From assembly GCA_964460935.1 (NCBI GenBank), contig CAYWSM010000202.1:1-64000 (forward strand): 64,000 nucleotides of DNA, written 5' to 3'. A program made the position numbers and the translations under genes. The notes below the pieces were generated by a model. The model searched no databases and had not been told where the DNA came from. It was given only the letters and a program-made list of their open reading frames with translations. Source of the stretch: DATMXP01 sp964460935. GTDB lineage: Bacteria > Acidobacteriota > Terriglobia > Terriglobales > Acidobacteriaceae. Below are positions 16,405 through 23,701 of this stretch, piece after piece (position 1 is the stretch's first letter; every line of letters begins with the position of its first letter).

Positions 16405-17786
16405 TGCTGACGCATCAGAAAGCTGTCGATATCTTCGAGCGCGTCCGGAAGTTTTCGCCTGCTGATGAAACGGAGTTGCTGGTATCCGGTGGGAAATCGG
16501 CACTGACGCGCTTCGCAAATAACACGATCACACAAAACGTCAGTGAAGAGAACTACGTGCTGTCGTTGCGCGTGAATCTCGATGGCCGAACGGCACGAGC
16601 AACGACAAATAAGTTCGATGACGACAGTCTGAAGCGGCTGGCGCAGTCCGCCACGCAATTGGCGAAAGTGCAGGAACGCGATTCCGATCTGCTTCCCTTG
16701 CCTGACGCTTCCGCCTTTGACGCCGATGGGCCGGCGGTCGCGCGATCCTACTTCGAGACAGCGTCCATTGGGCCGAAGGAGCGCGCACAGGCAGTCGGCG
16801 AAATGGTCGATGTTGCACAGAAATACAAGCTGACTTCGGCAGGAATTTACGCCACTTCCGAATCGGTCGAGGCTGTCCTGAACTCGAAGGGGCTGGTCGC
16901 GTATCACTCGCAGACCTCCGCGGATGTCTCTGTCACCATGCTGGCAGCGGATTCCTCGGGATGGCAAAAGGCCAACTATCCTGACGCCCGGAACTTGAAG
17001 CCCGCGGAACTGGCCGAGATTGCAGCGAAAAAGGCGATCGATTCGGCGCATCCGCAGGAACTGCCTCCGGGCAAATACACGGTGATTCTCGAGCCTGCCG
17101 CGGTGCTCGACATCGTGGGATTCATGTTCTGGGATTGGGGCGGCCAGGCGGTGCTCGATGAGCGTTCATTCCTGAACAACCGCATCGGGAAGCGGCTCTT
17201 CGGCGAGAACATCAATATCACGGACGATGTCTATCATCCGCTCCAAAGCGGATCGCCATTTGACGGCGAAGGCGTACGGCGCGAACGCGTGCCCCTGGTG
17301 GAAGAGGGCGTGGTCAAGCGGTTGGTATTCGCCCGCGGCACAGCCGAGAAGATCAAGAAATCGGAATATGCGCAAAAAGTCGGACCCGTGTCGGCCACCG
17401 GACATGGGCTGCCGCTTCCCAATGAAATGGGTGAGATTCCGCTCAACATCGTACTCTCCAGCTCCGGCGTAACGTCAACGTTAGATGAGATGATCGCCTC
17501 GACCGAGCGCGGGATCCTGGTGACGCGGCTCTGGTACATCCGTGAAGTAGAGCCTTACGAGAAGATCTGCACCGGCATGACCCGCGACGGCACCTTCTAC
17601 ATAGAAAATGGCCGCGTGCATCACGGTCTACGCAACTTCCGCTTCAACGAAAGCCTGATCCACCTGCTGAGCAACGTAGAGGCGATGAGCCCTCCGGTAC
17701 GCGCGAGTGGCGAAGAGTCGTTCGACATGGTAGTACCGGCGATGAAGGTGAAGGACTTCAACTTCACGGAAGTGACAAAGTTCTAA
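16404..17786 (+). CDS. pmbA: TldE/PmbA protease partner
   Basis: A protein of 460 residues. It shares the TldD fold but lacks the HExxxH zinc site, as expected for TldE. It has 'KYTVILEPAAVLDIVGFMF' at the equivalent place, 'SPFDGEGVRRERVPLVEEGVV', and the typical ending 'SFDMVVPAMKVKDFNFT'. It starts within the tldD stop codon (TAATG), so the two subunits are translationally coupled. The shared bidirectional terminator follows. Confidence 0.93.
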   Translation: MLTHQKAVDIFERVRKFSPADETELLVSGGKSALTRFANNTITQNVSEENYVLSLRVNLDGRTARATTNKFDDDSLKRLAQSATQLAKVQERDSDLLPLPDASAFDADGPAVARSYFETASIGPKERAQAVGEMVDVAQKYKLTSAGIYATSESVEAVLNSKGLVAYHSQTSADVSVTMLAADSSGWQKANYPDARNLKPAELAEIAAKKAIDSAHPQELPPGKYTVILEPAAVLDIVGFMFWDWGGQAVLDERSFLNNRIGKRLFGENINITDDVYHPLQSGSPFDGEGVRRERVPLVEEGVVKRLVFARGTAEKIKKSEYAQKVGPVSATGHGLPLPNEMGEIPLNIVLSSSGVTSTLDEMIASTERGILVTRLWYIREVEPYEKICTGMTRDGTFYIENGRVHHGLRNFRFNESLIHLLSNVEAMSPPVRASGEESFDMVVPAMKVKDFNFTEVTKF

Positions 17787-17808
17787 GAACTGGTCCTTCG
17801 CGTAAATA

Positions 17809-17834
17809 AAAAGCACGGCCGAAGCCGTGCTTTT
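17809..17834. terminator. Bidirectional terminator between tldE and the LuxR-type regulator
   Basis: The 11-bp perfect stem AAAAGCACGGC/GCCGTGCTTTT has a CGAA tetraloop and A/T runs on both flanks, so it can work for both convergent genes. It lies about 20 bases from each stop codon. Confidence 0.92.
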
Positions 17835-17855
17835 GCTTTTTCATTTGAGGAGAGT

Positions 17856-18635
17856 TCAGTTTGGAAGTTGATTGACTGGAGTGGCCGTAGCCACGTCCTG
17901 TTGTTGTGCCTCGCTCTTCTGCAGCGACGGTGCGTTTTCCAGCAGCCGGTGATGCACACAGTAGAGGGCCAGTTCGAGGCGGTCAGAAACACCGAGTTTG
18001 TCGTACACGCGGCGCAGATAGTTCTTCACCACCTGCTCGGTCGTGCCTATTTCATGGGCAATATCTTTGTTCTTCATGCCCTGCGCGACGCAGGAGACGA
18101 TCAGCATCTCCTTGTCGGTCAGGCGATTCTTCGGACGCGGGCTGGTCAGCGCCGAGGCCTGCGAACGATAGGCCTCGATGACCCAACTGACGCCCTGGTT
18201 GTCGAGCCACATTTCGCCGCCCTGGACCTTCCGGATACAGCGCACGAGCAGGTCAGGAGCGATCGCGCGGTTGATGATGCCCCGCACACCGCGTCGGAAG
18301 TAATCAACGGTCGTGGGTTCGTCCACGTCGCCGGTGACAACAATGATCTTGATGTTTGGCGCTTTCTTGATGATCTCGGAAACTGCTTCCGCGGGATTGG
18401 GGGTGATCCGCGATTCGAACAGCAGAACATCGGCGGGGAACTTCGTCACTGCCGCCAACGTTTGTCCGAGGTTTTCGGCTTGGCCGACGACGCGAACGTC
18501 ATCTTCCAGCGCCAGAACTTTGCGTACACCGACCCGAAATATGGCCTGCGTGTCGGCGACAATCAAGCGGATGGATACCTGGTCCTCCGCGGCAGACACG
18601 GCTCCGTTGCCGTTTACCGGCTCCCTGGGTGACAT
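17856..18635 (-). CDS. NarL/LuxR-type response regulator with a degenerate receiver
   Basis: A protein of 259 residues. The N-terminal receiver-like domain (about 22-140) is followed by a LuxR helix-turn-helix (about 170-230; 'RLTDKEMLIVSCVAQGMKNKDIAHEIG', 'VKNYLRRVYDKLGVSDR'). The phosphorylation pocket is unusual. The acidic pair reads 'VADTQ' where 'ADDH' is typical, the phospho-acceptor position reads 'LLFESRI' (Glu for Asp), and the conserved Lys near 'GIINRAIAPD' is missing. It therefore probably acts without phosphorylation. It sits 11 bases after the PilZ gene in the same direction. Confidence 0.9.
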   Translation of the reverse strand: MSPREPVNGNGAVSAAEDQVSIRLIVADTQAIFRVGVRKVLALEDDVRVVGQAENLGQTLAAVTKFPADVLLFESRITPNPAEAVSEIIKKAPNIKIIVVTGDVDEPTTVDYFRRGVRGIINRAIAPDLLVRCIRKVQGGEMWLDNQGVSWVIEAYRSQASALTSPRPKNRLTDKEMLIVSCVAQGMKNKDIAHEIGTTEQVVKNYLRRVYDKLGVSDRLELALYCVHHRLLENAPSLQKSEAQQQDVATATPVNQLPN

Positions 18636-18646
18636 AAACCCTTTCC

Positions 18647-18967
18647 CTAAGCGCGCTCAAATCGATACTCGTCGATGACAGCCGCCACCTGCTTACGCCC
18701 ATCCTGCGGCGCGCAACGGACGACTCGCCCCTCACCGCTTACCATCACGTCCGCCGGAGCGCCAATCACGCCCGCCGGAATCGAAATGGTGAATTCGATG
18801 TTGGACCCCACCATCATGTCGGTATCGATGTTGAACAGGACGCCACCAGCGGACATGTCGTTGGTTTCCGCCTGGTGCTCGCCACCCGCGTCGCGAATGG
18901 ACATTGGCAGCCGCACCGGGAACCTCACGGCACTCCGCATTTCCGTTATGTTTCCGTTATCTAGCAC
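18647..18967 (-). CDS. PilZ-domain protein (probable cyclic di-GMP receptor)
   Basis: A protein of 106 residues from a GTG at 18967, or 97 from the ATG at 18940, which gives the more typical opening 'MRSAVRFPVRLP'. Both PilZ binding elements are present: an Arg-rich RxxxR segment near the N-terminus and a D/NxSxxG motif (DMSAGG) near 38-43. It is a single-domain cytoplasmic protein that probably changes the activity of a partner on binding cyclic di-GMP. It probably forms an operon with the LuxR-type regulator downstream. Confidence 0.88.
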   Translation of the reverse strand: MLDNGNITEMRSAVRFPVRLPMSIRDAGGEHQAETNDMSAGGVLFNIDTDMMVGSNIEFTISIPAGVIGAPADVMVSGEGRVVRCAPQDGRKQVAAVIDEYRFERA

Positions 18968-19101
18968 GAGGAGAATAGGGTACGGTGAATCGCCGGGAAT
19001 GCAAAGTTACCAAAGTGGAAAAGGACCCGGTACCCTGTTGGAGCAAGTGGGTGCATTTTGGGGCAATAAGTGCAGGGTTTTGCGCACCCCGACCGGACGG
19101 G

Positions 19102-19629
19102 TCAGGCCTCTTCCGGATTCGACGATCTGCGGGCTATTTCGATCTTGCCCCTAAGGAACCGGGAGTGGTTGTCTTCGAAATCCGCCAGTTCCCGATAGGC
19201 ATGGCGCAGGGCTTCGTCATCGGTTCGCGGCATCATTTGCGCGTAGAATTTTTGCGCCGCTTCCTCGGCTGCAAGAGCGATCTCCAGCGCCTTATACCGG
19301 GGAGAATGAGCCGTCTTGGAACGGATGATCGCAAACAACTCCCCGCCTTCCAGTTTTGGCACTTCGATCAGGTCGCGGATATCCTCTTCGGTAACGATGC
19401 AATGCTGTGTCCCGTAGCGCTCGAAGTAGCGCTCCTGGAGTATGGTTCCGTGGTGGCGCTCCTCCTCGGCCATGTCCCAGAAGACTTGGGCAATCTGCAG
19501 CGACTCGGCATCGCGGAATTCGGCAAAGAGCTCGGCGAACTGCGTATAGATCTCCGCGTTGCGCTCTTCAATGAAGATCGCGACATGCAAAGCTTCCTGC
19601 GCTGTCAGCGATGAAAATTCCCGTTTCAT
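19102..19629 (-). CDS. Ferritin-like / rubrerythrin-type diiron protein
   Basis: A protein of 175 residues that is mainly helical. Carboxylate/histidine motifs characteristic of a four-helix diiron site are present: 'FIEERNAEIY', 'AEEERHHGTIL', 'LAAEEAAQKFY' and 'ADFEDNHSRFL'. No C-terminal rubredoxin Cys4 domain is present, so it is an erythrin-like form. Such proteins reduce peroxide or oxidise iron. It is followed upstream by a small zinc-ribbon gene in the same direction. Confidence 0.82.
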   Translation of the reverse strand: MKREFSSLTAQEALHVAIFIEERNAEIYTQFAELFAEFRDAESLQIAQVFWDMAEEERHHGTILQERYFERYGTQHCIVTEEDIRDLIEVPKLEGGELFAIIRSKTAHSPRYKALEIALAAEEAAQKFYAQMMPRTDDEALRHAYRELADFEDNHSRFLRGKIEIARRSSNPEEA

Positions 19630-19671
19630 GTCGTAAAACGAATCGAGCCTGAGTTTCGAAATTGGAGCCCC

Positions 19672-19971
19672 CTAAAGCCGTGGATAACCTGATGTCCGCA
19701 TTCGTCGTAGCAACCGCTCATCCTTGCCAAGCGGTTGCCCTCGCGATATTGCCTTTACCTCATTGCCTCGGGCAATCAACTGCATTTTCCTGGTGCAAGT
19801 AGCGCACAGCCAAAACATCTCGCGCTTACGCCGAGTTTTGCTTTCTGGACCGGCGGGATTGGTCGGTTCATGAGCATGGCCGCCATTAGCCCACTCGGCA
19901 ATGAAAACCGTGCCTTCGTGGAGATAGCGAAAAGGCGCGCCACATTCGGGATTTGCGCACCCGGACAACAT
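19672..19971 (-). CDS. Small zinc-ribbon-like hypothetical protein
   Basis: A protein of 99 residues. It has two CxxxxC/CxxC pairs that could bind zinc: 'CANPECGAPF' near 5-10 and 'WLCATCTRKM' near 54-60. A short His-containing stretch and a basic C-terminus (RLLRRMRTSGYPR) follow. The arrangement 'C-NPxCG-PFRYLHEG...F' is one I associate with a conserved small acidobacterial family of unknown function. It lies 42 bases upstream of the ferritin-like gene and may be co-transcribed with it. Confidence 0.7.
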   Translation of the reverse strand: MLSGCANPECGAPFRYLHEGTVFIAEWANGGHAHEPTNPAGPESKTRRKREMFWLCATCTRKMQLIARGNEVKAISRGQPLGKDERLLRRMRTSGYPRL

Positions 19972-20074
19972 AACAACCTGGGTAGACGACTGATTCTCAC
20001 GTCCGCTTGAAAAATTTCCGCACGCCTACGAATAGAATCAATAATTTAGGGCTACATAAGCGGAAACAAAGAAC

Positions 20075-20455
20075 TTAGCGTTTCGCGGGGACCTCTATCC
20101 CGTTCAATTCCCGTTCCAAATCGGCAATTTTGCCCTTCAACCAGCCAATTACGGCTTCTTCCACGCTGTTTCGATTGTATCCCCGATCAAGGCTGTCGAT
20201 GGTGTTTCCCTTGCGGTCGAGAGGGATGTGATGACAGGGGATGCTTTCGTTTTGGGAATTCTCCGGCACAAATGCCATCAACATGCAGGCGCCACAGGGA
20301 TGGGGACGGCCTTCCAATCCGTGGTTCAAACAGGTAGCCGAGTCCTGAAAGAATGAGATCTCCTCCCATGGCATGTGCACTGAACGGCGTACGCGCCCAT
20401 ACTCCAGCGCTCCCAATTCGGCTTTCAGTTTCTCCAGAATCTCCCGCTTTTCCAT
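20075..20455 (-). CDS. Conserved Cys-rich hypothetical protein
   Basis: A protein of 126 residues from the ATG at 20455. A cluster of cysteines and histidines (CLNHGLEGRPHPCGACML, then 'IPCHHIPL') in the middle could hold a metal or iron-sulfur centre, flanked by helical ends (MEKREILEKLKAELG, WLKGKIADLERELNG). I do not recognise the family. It is divergent from the radical SAM gene across a 190-base region with paired palindromes, which suggests common control. Confidence 0.7.
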   Translation of the reverse strand: MEKREILEKLKAELGALEYGRVRRSVHMPWEEISFFQDSATCLNHGLEGRPHPCGACMLMAFVPENSQNESIPCHHIPLDRKGNTIDSLDRGYNRNSVEEAVIGWLKGKIADLERELNGIEVPAKR

Positions 20456-20511
20456 GGAATGTACCTCCACTTCTTCCTGTTCGCATTCTCGGCGAACATG
20501 TACATAGGAGC

Positions 20512-20527
20512 TGTGATTCGAGTCACA
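20512..20527. promoter_or_regulatory. CRP/FNR-type palindrome, site 1
   Basis: TGTGATTCGAGTCACA is a perfect match to the CRP-family core TGTGA-N6-TCACA. It lies between the divergent hypothetical and radical SAM genes, 57 bases from the former's start. Confidence 0.6.
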
Positions 20528-20540
20528 AGGGAAAGTGAGG

Positions 20541-20579
20541 TTAGTTCGGTAATCGTGACTTAAGTCGCAGCCGAACTAA
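20541..20579. promoter_or_regulatory. CRP/FNR-type palindrome, site 2, inside a 9-bp inverted repeat
   Basis: The core CGTGACTTAAGTCGCA (20554-20569) keeps GTGA-N6-TC of the same motif and has a perfect GACTTAAGTC centre. Its centre is 42 bp from that of site 1, four helical turns. It is framed by perfect 9-bp arms TTAGTTCGG and CCGAACTAA. Confidence 0.5.
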
Positions 20580-20647
20580 GTCGGCAGCGGCCATCATTGG
20601 GACAGTTTCAAGTTGTGGGTCCTCGATCAAAACAGTCAGGTGAAACC

Positions 20648-21802
20648 ATGCAGACATCCGGCAAGCCGCCCGTCATGAACTTCGACGAACAGCCCTTCAT
20701 CGTGATCTGGGAAACAACGCAGGCGTGCGATCTTGCGTGCGTTCACTGCCGCGCGTGCGCACAGCCGCTGCGCGACAAACTGGAACTCTCGACATTTGAG
20801 GCAAAAAAGCTGATCGACGATATCGCGGAACTGCGGGCTCCGGTGTTCGTAATGACGGGCGGCGATCCGCTGAAGCGTCCGGACATCTATGAACTCGTGC
20901 GTTACTGCCATGACAGCGGAGTTCGAGTGTCGCTGACGCCGAGTGCGACTCCGCTGCTCACGAAAGACGCGATTCGCAAGCTAAAAGACAATGGCCTGGC
21001 ACGGTTGGCGATCTCCCTGGATGGCTCTACTCCCGAACTCCATGACAACTTCCGCAAGGTCGCTGGATCCTATCAGTGCACTATGGACGCAGTCCGCTGG
21101 GCCCGCGAACTTGGACTCGGCGTCCAGATCAATACGACAATCACGAGACACAACCTGAATGATCTCGACAATCTGATCGCACTCATGGAGCGGCTCGACA
21201 TCGTGCTGTGGAGCGTGTTCTTTCTTGTGCCTACCGGGAGAGGGTCAAGCGTCGATCTGATCTCGGCGGAAGAGTTCGAACAAGTATTCGAGAAGCTCTA
21301 TCAAACGGCGCAACGCGTTTCCTTCGATATCAAAAGCACCGAAGCACAGCACTACCGCCGCTTCCTGTTGCAGAAGCGCATTGAGGACCGGAAGCCCGGA
21401 TCGGGACGCAAACTGCTTCCCTTCCTCGGTTTGACCAGCGCCGACGGGATTGGACGAGCGCCAAAAGGCATCAACGATGGCAAAGGATTCGTGTTCATCT
21501 CGCATCGCGGAGAGGTCTATCCCAGTGGGTTTCTGCCGATTTCTGGCGGGAACATCCGTACGCAATCTTTGGGAGACATCTATCGGAATTCGCCGCTGTT
21601 CCGGGAATTGCGGGATGAATCGCTCCTGGAAGGAAAGTGCGGACGCTGTGAGTTCCGCGAAATCTGTGGCGGATCGCGAGCTCGTGCATACGCACTCACG
21701 GGCAACGCCTTTGCCGAAGAACCATGCTGCGTATATCAACCCAAGCAGCCGGCAACACCAAAGCCCAAGCAGCCGAGGCTCACTGTGATCGCCGGCGACT
21801 AA
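20648..21802 (+). CDS. Radical SAM/SPASM protein (TIGR04053-like, heme-pathway AhbD/NirJ relative)
   Basis: A protein of 384 residues from the ATG at 20648, preceded by AGGTGA; the frame opens at 20597. The 4Fe-4S radical SAM motif CDLACVHC (CxxxCxxC) is near 27-34, with 'GGDPL' for SAM binding. A C-terminal SPASM-like region 'CGRCEFREICGG' with a further CC pair can hold an extra cluster. Resemblance to radical SAM enzymes of the alternative heme route is from family memory; a peptide-modifying role is also possible. Control by a CRP/FNR-like factor fits an oxygen-sensitive enzyme. Confidence 0.82.
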   Translation: MQTSGKPPVMNFDEQPFIVIWETTQACDLACVHCRACAQPLRDKLELSTFEAKKLIDDIAELRAPVFVMTGGDPLKRPDIYELVRYCHDSGVRVSLTPSATPLLTKDAIRKLKDNGLARLAISLDGSTPELHDNFRKVAGSYQCTMDAVRWARELGLGVQINTTITRHNLNDLDNLIALMERLDIVLWSVFFLVPTGRGSSVDLISAEEFEQVFEKLYQTAQRVSFDIKSTEAQHYRRFLLQKRIEDRKPGSGRKLLPFLGLTSADGIGRAPKGINDGKGFVFISHRGEVYPSGFLPISGGNIRTQSLGDIYRNSPLFRELRDESLLEGKCGRCEFREICGGSRARAYALTGNAFAEEPCCVYQPKQPATPKPKQPRLTVIAGD

Positions 21803-21843
21803 AGACTTGGTTACCAGCGTGTTGCAGTTTTGGTAAATGCTCA

Positions 21844-21911
21844 CACCCTGTTGTGACAACTTTCACTTAAAAAGGAGATTGACCGGCGTAGGGTGAAGTT
21901 GTAGCAGGGTG
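21844..21911. repeat. Long imperfect inverted repeat in the leader of the next gene
   Basis: Left arm: CACCCTG, a TTGTG bulge, then ACAACTT, T and CAC. Right arm: GTG, AAGTTGT, AG, CAGGGTG. Seventeen pairs match exactly around a 26-base loop that itself contains AAGGAGATTG, a copy of the true ribosome site region at 21931. It could be a leader RNA hairpin or an operator. Confidence 0.55.
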
Positions 21912-21941
21912 CGAAAAGCGTTCGCCCCGAAGGAGATTGCC

Positions 21942-22385
21942 ATGATCAATCATCTCCGCAGCTTGGCAGTGGTTTTGCTGGTGGTAAGCGTGATTGTGGC
22001 CCTTAGTACCGTCAGTTTCGCACAGAAACCGGTGCTTCCTAAGTACGACCCCAAAACCGAGGTACACATCGCAAAAGCAATTGTGCTGGATACCAAGGAA
22101 GTGACTCTTGCCACCGGACAAGAGCGGTTCCGGCTGATTGTGAAAGATGGCGAACAGACACTGGAAGTCTGCCTCTGCCCCAAAGCCTTCCTGGACACGA
22201 TGGATACCGCCTTTGCGAAGGGGGATGAGGTCGAAATCCTTGGATCGAAGGTAAGCGAGTCCGAGGGCAAAACGATCATCCTCGCCCGCGAAGTCACCAA
22301 GGGTCAGAACACGCTGGTTTTGAGAGACAAAAACGGTGAACCCGTCTGGACCTGGATGGAAAAGAAGACGGCGGAAGGCAAGTAG
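21942..22385 (+). CDS. Small secreted protein, possible OB-fold
   Basis: A protein of 147 residues from the ATG at 21942, which has AAGGAG seven to eight bases upstream. A clear signal peptide (about 1-26, ending 'VSFA-Q') is followed by a compact beta-rich domain ('VEILGSKVSESEGKTIILAREVTKGQNTLVLRD', 'GEPVWTW'). Two close cysteines (CLC) lie in the middle. The strand pattern suggests an OB-fold, and a conserved function is not known to me. A terminator follows. Confidence 0.75.
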   Translation: MINHLRSLAVVLLVVSVIVALSTVSFAQKPVLPKYDPKTEVHIAKAIVLDTKEVTLATGQERFRLIVKDGEQTLEVCLCPKAFLDTMDTAFAKGDEVEILGSKVSESEGKTIILAREVTKGQNTLVLRDKNGEPVWTWMEKKTAEGK

Positions 22386-22402
22386 CCTCATTTTGAACTT
22401 CT

Positions 22403-22431
22403 GGCTAGCTGCACTCCATTCGCAGCTAGCC
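22403..22431 (+). terminator. Hairpin after the small secreted protein gene
   Basis: A perfect 10-bp stem GGCTAGCTGC/GCAGCTAGCC has a 9-base loop, 17 bases after the stop. The tail is C/T-rich rather than a T-run, so it is a plausible but not ideal terminator. Confidence 0.65.
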
Positions 22432-22504
22432 ACCTCCCCCTCCTTGTACCCCTCCTTGCGCGCCGATATACTTTTTCAGTAGTGACTTGCGAATTGGAGC
22501 GGGG

Positions 22505-23290
22505 ATGTCTCTTTCGGCAGTAATCGTGGATGACGAGCAGTTAGCCCGCGACGAACTGGCATTTCTTTTGAAATCCGCCGGTGACGTCGATGTCGTTGCC
22601 CAGGGCCACAATGGCCTGGAAGCGGTGAATCTCATCAAGGAACACAGTCCGGACATTGTTTTTCTCGATGTCCAGATGCCGGGCCTCGACGGATTTGGAG
22701 TCATCAAGAAGCTGCTGGACAAGAAAATCCGGTTGCCACAAGTCGTTTTTGCTACGGCCTTTGACCAATATGCGGTGAAGGCATTCGAGGTCAATGCCGT
22801 CGATTACCTCTTGAAGCCCTTCGACAAGAAGCGTGTTTCGGAAGCCCTGAATCGCGCACGTAAGAAGGTCGATTCCAGCTCGCCTGCGTCCTCGACCGAC
22901 AAAATCGATGCCTTGGTACGGATGCTGGAGGAGAAGGAAAATCAGAAATCCGCACCGCAGAAAGTGCTGATCAAGGCAGCGGGCCGCCTGTTTCTCGTCG
23001 ATCAAAAGGATATCTGTTACAGCTCGATCGAAGACGGAATCATCAGTGTGGTCACTACGGCGGTTGAAGGCCAGTCAAACTGCCGCACACTGGAAGAACT
23101 TCTCGACTCCTTGGATCCGAACCTGTTCTGGCGGGCACATCGCTCTTACCTCGTAAATATCAATCGGATTCGGGAAGTTGTGCCGTGGTTCAAGAGTTCG
23201 TACATGCTTCGCATGGACGACAAGAAGCAAACAGAAATTCCTGTCAGCCGAGCACAGACCAAGCGGCTGCGTGAACTATTCCGGCTGTAA
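22505..23290 (+). CDS. LytTR-type response regulator
   Basis: A protein of 261 residues from the ATG at 22505; the frame opens 18 bases earlier. The receiver (about 1-120) is intact: 'VIVDDEQ' acidic pair, 'VFLDVQMPG' phospho-acceptor, and 'VDYLLKPF' with the conserved Lys. A linker leads to a C-terminal LytTR DNA-binding domain ('FWRAHRSYLVNINRI', 'MLRMDDKKQTEIPVSRAQTKRL'). No partner histidine kinase is adjacent, so it is an orphan here. Such regulators often control cell-surface or extracellular functions. Confidence 0.93.
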   Translation: MSLSAVIVDDEQLARDELAFLLKSAGDVDVVAQGHNGLEAVNLIKEHSPDIVFLDVQMPGLDGFGVIKKLLDKKIRLPQVVFATAFDQYAVKAFEVNAVDYLLKPFDKKRVSEALNRARKKVDSSSPASSTDKIDALVRMLEEKENQKSAPQKVLIKAAGRLFLVDQKDICYSSIEDGIISVVTTAVEGQSNCRTLEELLDSLDPNLFWRAHRSYLVNINRIREVVPWFKSSYMLRMDDKKQTEIPVSRAQTKRLRELFRL

Positions 23291-23366
23291 CAGGTACGGA
23301 AGTAAGGCTCCAGGCTTTTATTCTGAGGGCCATCAATAACTTAGAAAGGTAAAATCGCGCAACGAC

Positions 23367-23612
23367 ATGAAGGCATTCGTGTACGTGACGTTAAAAAAAA
23401 GCGTATTGGATCCCCAGGGAAAAACGATCCAGGGGGCCCTCAAGAAGCTGGGATACGGTTCGGTTTCCGATGTTCGCCAGGGAAAATATTTCGAACTTGA
23501 GCTAAACAGCGGACTCGATAAACCGCAGGCGCAAGCGCAAGTGGAAAAGATCGCCCGTGAAGTCCTGACGAATCCGGTCATCGAAGAGTTTCACTACTCG
23601 ATCGAGGGTTAA
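23367..23612 (+). CDS. purS: Phosphoribosylformylglycinamidine synthase subunit PurS
   Basis: A protein of 81 residues, the usual size. It has the features 'VYVTLKKSVLDPQGKTIQGALKKLGY' and 'VSDVRQGKYFEL'. PurS bridges PurL and PurQ in the FGAM synthase complex of purine synthesis. It is upstream of glmS in the same direction; purL and purQ are not in this window, so the complex is encoded at separate loci. Confidence 0.93.
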   Translation: MKAFVYVTLKKSVLDPQGKTIQGALKKLGYGSVSDVRQGKYFELELNSGLDKPQAQAQVEKIAREVLTNPVIEEFHYSIEG

Positions 23613-23701
23613 GGTAAGGATTTGGAGCGGGAATCCAGCTGAACTGAATCTAATGGGTGGAACGATCGCTGTCCGCAAGGGCAGCAGGGGATGGGTTAGA
23701 T

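Noticed and set aside
17868..18632. 254-residue plus-strand frame opposite the LuxR-type regulator
   Set aside because: The regulator on the minus strand has clear domains; the opposite frame has none.
18940..18960. Direct repeat TTTCCGTTAT twice, 11 bp apart, near the PilZ start
   Set aside because: It lies inside or right at the start of the coding frame and has no second copy elsewhere that I noticed; chance is likely.
18980..19080. GGGAATGCAAAG stretch suggestive of a GEMM (cyclic di-GMP) riboswitch
   Set aside because: The flanking GEMM-conserved elements and pairing are missing, and no plus-strand gene follows.
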